NCBI GenBank assembly: GCA_955652795.1
Contig: CATPBQ010000360.1
Location: 1-9,854, forward strand
Direction of reading: 5' to 3'
From: an uncultured Steroidobacteraceae bacterium
GTDB taxonomy: Bacteria; Pseudomonadota; Gammaproteobacteria; Steroidobacterales; Steroidobacteraceae
DNA length: 9,854 bases
In this document: positions 7,001 to 9,854 of the stretch, in pieces
How the letters are laid out: every line of letters begins with the position of its first letter
How positions within the stretch are numbered: the first letter of the stretch is position 1
Made by a program: the position numbers and the translations under genes
Notes under the pieces: generated by a model
The model's database searches: none
Told to the model about the DNA's origin: nothing
Seen by the model: only the letters and a program-made list of their open reading frames with translations

Positions 7001-7173
7001 GCGACCAGCCCGGGCGCCTCGGTCTGCGCCAGCACCTGCGGCGGTACGAACTCCGGGAACACGTCGTACTTGGCGCGCGTCAGCACCAGCACGCCATACA
7101 CGGCGAGCATCACCGCCAGCGCGCACACCACGAGCGGAAAGCGCAGGGACCAGCGGATGATCGCGGCGATCAT
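4057..7173 (-). CDS. RND efflux permease, CzcA/CusA-like (heavy-metal efflux branch), substrate unassigned
   Basis: Proton-driven inner-membrane pump of a tripartite efflux system, functioning as a trimer. Its 1038 residues match the family. The first helix (about 12-32) is followed by YDVFPEFVPPQV (36-47), EAPGLVAEQVE (52-62) and VPGVARATLYGG (170-181), all typical of the metal-RND branch. Two large periplasmic loops (about 33-340 and 560-868) alternate with helix bundles. TM4 carries ALGVVVDDAIIGVEN (406-420): D412, D413 and E419 match the proton-relay acids, but the first aspartate of the CzcA signature (DFGIIVD) is alanine here. TM10 has GIVARNAILL (931-940), with Arg where AcrB has its relay Lys. 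The CusA methionine positions align with non-methionines (see findings). The start codon abuts the adaptor stop (TAA ATG). Metal specificity is not supported by the visible residues, so other cations or organic substrates remain possible. Confidence 0.93.
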   Translation of the reverse strand: MIAAIIRWSLRFPLVVCALAVMLAVYGVLVLTRAKYDVFPEFVPPQVLAQTEAPGLVAEQVELLVTLPIEQAISGASGVQAVRSETISGLSVVTVVFQENIDPYRARQIVAEALGQVTSRLPLGVKVPKLEPLTSSTMDLLKLGFVSERLSPMQLRDLVQWTIRPRLLAVPGVARATLYGGDERQLQVQVEPRELNARDLAFSDVVLAVRSATGVRGGGFIETANQRVLIESRGQTLDVAALGAAVVPAVAAAPAASTAATPLRLRDFATVTDGVAPKYGDALIMGKPGVLLNLSSQYGANTLIVTRAIEAALAELTPALRSRGVTLYGGLHRPANFIENALRGIRLDVVLGAVLITLVLFLFLRDLRSVLVAFVSIPLALFAAVIAVDALGWTINTMTLGGLAVALGVVVDDAIIGVENIVRRLRGTHAHGVEAREIIQNASVEVRAPVVYATFVVVLVLAPMLLLSGLQGSFFGPLAASFSLATLASLVVALTVTPAAAWLLLTRTEPHAEPPWLTRLKDRHEALLHRWSAFPRRVIIGSVVVMLLAAAALPFFGSELMPPFREGHFVVQAVATPGTSLTAMKTLGVRLAHDLLAIPGILSVEQTMGRAESGEDTWEPNRSEFHIELKHMSGRAEGATQAAIRAVLQHYPGLRSEVLTFLGDRLSESLSGETAPVTINVFGPELDELDRVADEIAAVARAVPKASDVQVQAPSGAPFLRVDVRPERLGQYGFTAADVLDTVETAYQGTAAAQVYDANKVIDLTVRLPPAERVDPEAIGQLLVRTANGVTVPLKDLAALSLTEGRTSIMHEGGRRRQVVTLNPTTSDIGGFVAQLQKAIASRVKLPPTVYLGFAGAASGQAQARHELLVHSALAAVGIMLLLSVAFRDARSVLLIIATAPFALVGGVLAVALTGATLSIGSLVGFVTLFGIVARNAILLIAHLGHLMTVEGAQWSLPTVLRSTRERLVPILMTALVTALGLLPLALGTGEAGREVQGPMASVILGGLATSTLMTLLVLPVLIWRFGPLGRADAAGAR

Positions 7174-8124
7174 TTAGTCCCCGCTGCCGCCAGCGGGACC
7201 TTCCATCCCCAGGAGCGCGGCGGCGCCGGCCGTGACGATGTGCTCGCCCGGCGCGAAACCGCCCGAGACGAACCACCCGTCGGCGAGCGGCTGGAAGCCC
7301 GTCACCTCGCGGCGCACGAACGTGGTCGGCGCCGTCTGCACGTACACCCACACCTGCGAGCCCTTGCGCAGCAGTGCGCCGCGCGGCAGGACTACTCCTG
7401 GAGCTGCGCCGGAGGCGGACAACTGCGCGCTGAGCATCTGCCCGACCGCAAGCGTGGCTTGCGCCCCGCCGAGCTCGGCCAGCACGCCGCGCGTCTGCAA
7501 GCGCGGATCCGCGACCGGCAACATGCCCAGCACCTTCGCCTGCATCACCGTTGCGGCGGGGCTGCTGTGCAGGCGGATGACGGCGCCCGCCGGGGGCACC
7601 GGCGATTCCGGGGGCAGCTCGACACGCACCAGCTCCGAGCGCACATGCGCCAGATCATTCAGCAGCGCGGCGCGCCGGCGGGCCGGAAGACCGGCCACGC
7701 CCTCGCCCCACTCGAGCAACAGGCGCCGCTGCGCGCCGTTCACGCGCTGCAGGTCTGCCTGCGCCTGTGCGTCCGCCGTCTCCAGCGCGCGCGCCGAGGC
7801 GGTGCGATCCTGCGCATACAGCTTGCGCGTGCGGCTGGCCTCGGCGCGCGAGGCCGCGAGACTGGCGGACGCCGCCGCCAGATCGGCATCGAGCTGGATC
7901 AGCGGTCCGGGGTCAAGCACCCGTGCGGTAGTCATGAGGCCCGCCGGCGCCGGCGCCGCTGCCAGGGCCTGCGTCAGCACTCCAAGACGTGCCTGCTCGC
8001 CGGCACTCACCGTGATCGGCTGCGGCGCGGCGCCGCTGACTTGCGCGGCATCCGCAGCGCTAACACCGATCGTCAGGGCCAGCAGCACGCCAAAGCTGCG
8101 GCGCGCGCTCGCGTACCTCGTCAT
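7174..8124 (-). CDS. Periplasmic adaptor (membrane fusion protein) of the RND pump, short and atypical
   Basis: Links the RND permease to the outer-membrane channel. A signal peptide is clear: a basic start (MTRYASARR), then FGVLLALTIGVSA with likely cleavage around ADA-AQ (25-28). Residues about 78-134 are rich in Ala, Arg and Glu and should form the alpha-hairpin. QAKVLGMLPVADPRLQTRGV (195-214) through VGQMLSAQL (227-235) looks like the beta-barrel domain. VVLPRGALLRKGSQVWVYV (244-262) through GEHIVTAGAAAL (293-304) is the membrane-proximal domain typical of CusB/CzcB-like adaptors. At 316 residues it is shorter than most adaptors, and the usual glycine-rich lipoyl halves flanking the hairpin are not recognisable. 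The start ATG overlaps the upstream stop (ATGA) and has a good GAGGGAG seven bases upstream. The frame is open further upstream, but that reads through the channel gene in another frame. No cysteine or metal-binding cluster is seen. Confidence 0.87.
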   Translation of the reverse strand: MTRYASARRSFGVLLALTIGVSAADAAQVSGAAPQPITVSAGEQARLGVLTQALAAAPAPAGLMTTARVLDPGPLIQLDADLAAASASLAASRAEASRTRKLYAQDRTASARALETADAQAQADLQRVNGAQRRLLLEWGEGVAGLPARRRAALLNDLAHVRSELVRVELPPESPVPPAGAVIRLHSSPAATVMQAKVLGMLPVADPRLQTRGVLAELGGAQATLAVGQMLSAQLSASGAAPGVVLPRGALLRKGSQVWVYVQTAPTTFVRREVTGFQPLADGWFVSGGFAPGEHIVTAGAAALLGMEGPAGGSGD

Positions 8125-9566
8125 CGCGTGACTCCCTCGTTGGCCACCGGCGGGGACGCCAGGGTTGCGGTGAGCGTGAGCTCCGGACCCTCGAGCGGCC
8201 GGCGCAGCGCATCCTCGAGGGTTGCGAGCGCCTCCTGGGCGGTGCGCACCGCATCCAGCACCTGCAGCTCGGCGAGGGTCTGCGCCACGCGTGCCGCAAC
8301 CAGCTCGGTGCGGTCGTTGGCGCCGACGTCGAAACCGCGCGCAATCTCGGCGTAGATGTGCTGCGCGGCGTCGTAGACGGGCCCGCGTGCCTCGGTGAGG
8401 CGCACGCGGGCCAGCTGCCACTGGCGGATCGCCTCGTCGATTTCCTGCCACGCGCTCGCAACCGTGGCCTCCAGATGCGCGCCGGCTTCCTCGCGCCGGG
8501 CCTCGGCTTCGCCGATCGCGCCGGCGTTGCGGTTGAAAAGCGGCAGCGTGAGACCCAGGTTGAACTGGTAGCGCCTGATGCCGTGATCCCACGTATACGC
8601 GGGGCCCAGGTGCACGTCCGGGTACTGTCGGGCGACCTCCAGGCGCAACGCCTGCTCGGCCATGCTGTAGGCCACCACCGCGCCGTGCACGTCGGCGCGC
8701 GCGAGCAACGCGTCCTCGCGCCAGCGCTCAAGCGCCAGCGCATCGGCTCCGGGCGGATCGTCGAGCTGCTCCCACCCCAGCTTCAGGCTCGCGAGAGCCG
8801 TCACCGGCACACCGACCGTGACGGCCAGCGCGCTGCGCGCGAGACTCGCACGTCGCCTGGCATCGTGCAGCTGTTGTTCGTCCTGCAACGCATCCCGCAC
8901 CAGGCGGTCGAGGTCGCCGCGAGTGGCGGCGCCCGCCTCCAGGCGCCGGCGAGCCATGTCGAGCTGGGCCGTGCGGTCGGTGTTGACGATTTCACGCAGC
9001 GAAATCTCCCGCTGGGTGATCAGCAGGTCCGCGGCCGCGCGCCGCAGCGCACTGCGTTCCTTCCAGGTGAGCTCCGCAAAATCGTAACCGGCCCGTTGCG
9101 CGCTCAAGTCGGCGAGCGTGATGCGCGCGCCACGCTTGGCTCCGGCGTCCAGCAGCCAATCGGTGGTAACCGCCCACAGCCACAGAGGCGAGCCGTCGTG
9201 CTGGTTCGCATACTCGGACATGAGTGTCACGGTCGGATTGGGGCGCTCACGCGCCGTGCGGGTGGCGGCGGTCGCGACTCGCGCGCTGGCGCGCCCGGCG
9301 GCGAGGCCGTCATTGAAGTACAACATTGCAACCAGCAGATCCGCGCGGTCCCATTGCGATCGCGGCCAGGCGCCGGCGCGCGCGGGCAGCTGCTTATCGA
9401 GGATGGCGCGCAGCTGCGGATCGCTTAAGGTGCGCTGCGTAAACTCGGTGGCGATGCGCTCGGCGGGGCGCGGGCGCGGGCTGTAGTGGACGCAGGCCGA
9501 GAGCAGCGCCGCGACCAGCCCCAGGGCGCCGCACAGGAGCCGTAGCCTGCCGCTCACTTCTTCCAT
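8121..9566 (-). CDS. Outer-membrane factor lipoprotein (TolC/CusC/NodT-like) of the RND pump
   Basis: Forms the outer-membrane channel and periplasmic tunnel of the tripartite pump. From the chosen ATG, the first 25 residues are a lipoprotein signal: a basic start, then LLCGALGLVAALLSAC with the lipobox ending at Cys25, followed by VHYSPRP as in many OMF lipoproteins. The rest (481 residues in all) is a pair of OEP-type helical repeats. These are long amphipathic segments with RRRLEAGAATRGDLDRL in the first and IARGFDVGANDRTELVAARV in the second, and paired beta segments such as YQFNLGLTLPLFNRNAG before the second. The ATG overlaps the upstream gene's end by 13 nt. A GTG three codons further in would give a four-base GTGA overlap and still keep the signal peptide, so either start is possible. 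A start at 9626 would add an unlikely 20-residue non-signal extension. The 3' end overlaps the adaptor start. Confidence 0.92.
   Translation of the reverse strand: MEEVSGRLRLLCGALGLVAALLSACVHYSPRPRPAERIATEFTQRTLSDPQLRAILDKQLPARAGAWPRSQWDRADLLVAMLYFNDGLAAGRASARVATAATRTARERPNPTVTLMSEYANQHDGSPLWLWAVTTDWLLDAGAKRGARITLADLSAQRAGYDFAELTWKERSALRRAAADLLITQREISLREIVNTDRTAQLDMARRRLEAGAATRGDLDRLVRDALQDEQQLHDARRRASLARSALAVTVGVPVTALASLKLGWEQLDDPPGADALALERWREDALLARADVHGAVVAYSMAEQALRLEVARQYPDVHLGPAYTWDHGIRRYQFNLGLTLPLFNRNAGAIGEAEARREEAGAHLEATVASAWQEIDEAIRQWQLARVRLTEARGPVYDAAQHIYAEIARGFDVGANDRTELVAARVAQTLAELQVLDAVRTAQEALATLEDALRRPLEGPELTLTATLASPPVANEGVTR
8132..8138 (-). promoter_or_regulatory. Shine-Dalgarno of the adaptor gene inside the channel gene's 3' end
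   Basis: GAGGGAG on the minus strand sits seven bases before the adaptor ATG at 8124. It fixes that start against the much longer upstream-open frame. Together with the ATGA overlap it indicates coupled translation with the outer-membrane factor. Confidence 0.7.
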
Positions 9567-9854
9567 TGCGACTGTAACGCCAGCTTGCCCGAGCGCCCCT
9601 CCACCGTGCCGGCCACGATACTGCAACGCGGAAGGGCCGCGAAATCCAGTTGCCCGGCGTAGGTTGCCAGGTCCGTCAGGCGGGTACTGCGCTGCTGCCA
9701 GGCGCGCAGCAGCCGCTCGAACGAGGGCAGATACGCGCCGCCTTCGAGTTCGGCGTGCAGCGTGAACACGTGATCGCGTGCGGGCACCGCGGCCGTGACG
9801 GTGAGCAGGTGATCGACGGGATCCACGCCGCGCAGCTCGGCGCGGCCGACGAGC
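9554..9854 (-). CDS. 3' part of an unrecognised gene at the head of the visible efflux operon
   Basis: The reading frame is open through the window edge, so the beginning of the gene lies beyond position 9854. An internal GTG at 9826 could serve as a start, but the residues before it (LVGRAELRG) continue the same style, so a truncated longer protein is more likely. About 99 residues are visible. They alternate hydrophobic and polar positions (LTVTAAVPARDHVFTLHAEL), suggesting beta strands, then an amphipathic helix (SFERLLRAWQQRSTRLTDLA) and a C-terminal strand-like end (GKLALQSQWKK). No membrane helix, metal-ligand cluster or known motif is seen in this part. Its end overlaps the start region of the outer-membrane factor, placing it in the same operon. 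I do not recognise the family. Confidence 0.7.
   Translation of the reverse strand, partial: LVGRAELRGVDPVDHLLTVTAAVPARDHVFTLHAELEGGAYLPSFERLLRAWQQRSTRLTDLATYAGQLDFAALPRCSIVAGTVEGRSGKLALQSQWKK

Noticed and set aside
8125..8592. N-terminal extension of the adaptor gene
   Set aside because: It is Arg/Gly/Ala-rich shadow sequence inside the outer-membrane factor gene. The ATG at 8124 has a good Shine-Dalgarno and is followed at once by a signal peptide.
8358..9428. A 356-codon plus-strand frame, and 7240-8355 likewise
   Set aside because: Both are antisense to the outer-membrane factor and adaptor genes, with low-complexity Arg/Gln/Gly-rich translations and no ribosome site of note.

Overview
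This is a GC-rich window (roughly two-thirds G+C by eye) in which every convincing gene lies on the minus strand. Read in the direction of transcription, from high to low coordinates, there are eight genes. Gene content and codon character suggest a Proteobacterium, most likely a high-GC gammaproteobacterium of the Xanthomonadales/Nevskiales kind. That placement is an inference from gene types, not from a marker gene.

Region A (about 9854 to 3431) is a tightly packed efflux operon. It holds the 3' part of an unrecognised gene, an outer-membrane factor lipoprotein (TolC/CusC type), a short periplasmic adaptor, a CzcA/CusA-type RND permease of 1038 residues, and a LysE/RhtB-type small exporter. 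The junctions are a short overlap, an ATGA overlap, directly abutting stop and start codons (TAA ATG), and an 11-nt gap, so translation is probably coupled throughout. Together the first three full-length genes should build a tripartite envelope pump. The permease belongs to the heavy-metal RND branch by overall sequence. It lacks the methionine triad of CusA and the first TM4 aspartate of CzcA, so its substrate is open. The adaptor is unusually small and shows no clear lipoyl halves.

Region B (about 3352 to 1357) is a second probable transcription unit. It encodes an ECF-type sigma factor, a small two-helix membrane protein whose Shine-Dalgarno overlaps the sigma stop codon, and, 36 nt further on, a PIG3-type NAD(P)H:quinone oxidoreductase. 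No classical anti-sigma factor is visible, which makes the small membrane protein the first candidate for a regulatory partner.

Region C (1356 to 12) is a 172-nt intergenic stretch followed by an acyl-lipid/acyl-CoA desaturase with all three histidine boxes. Its long helical C-terminal tail resembles the helical segment of ISL3-family transposases. The upstream gap carries two copies of a 9-bp near-identical element spaced 42 bp apart.

No tRNA, rRNA, CRISPR array, insertion sequence or integrase is visible. The many long plus-strand open frames are antisense shadows typical of GC-rich coding DNA. No clearly new system is evident. The most interesting leads are the atypical pump components, the sigma/membrane-protein pair and the desaturase tail.
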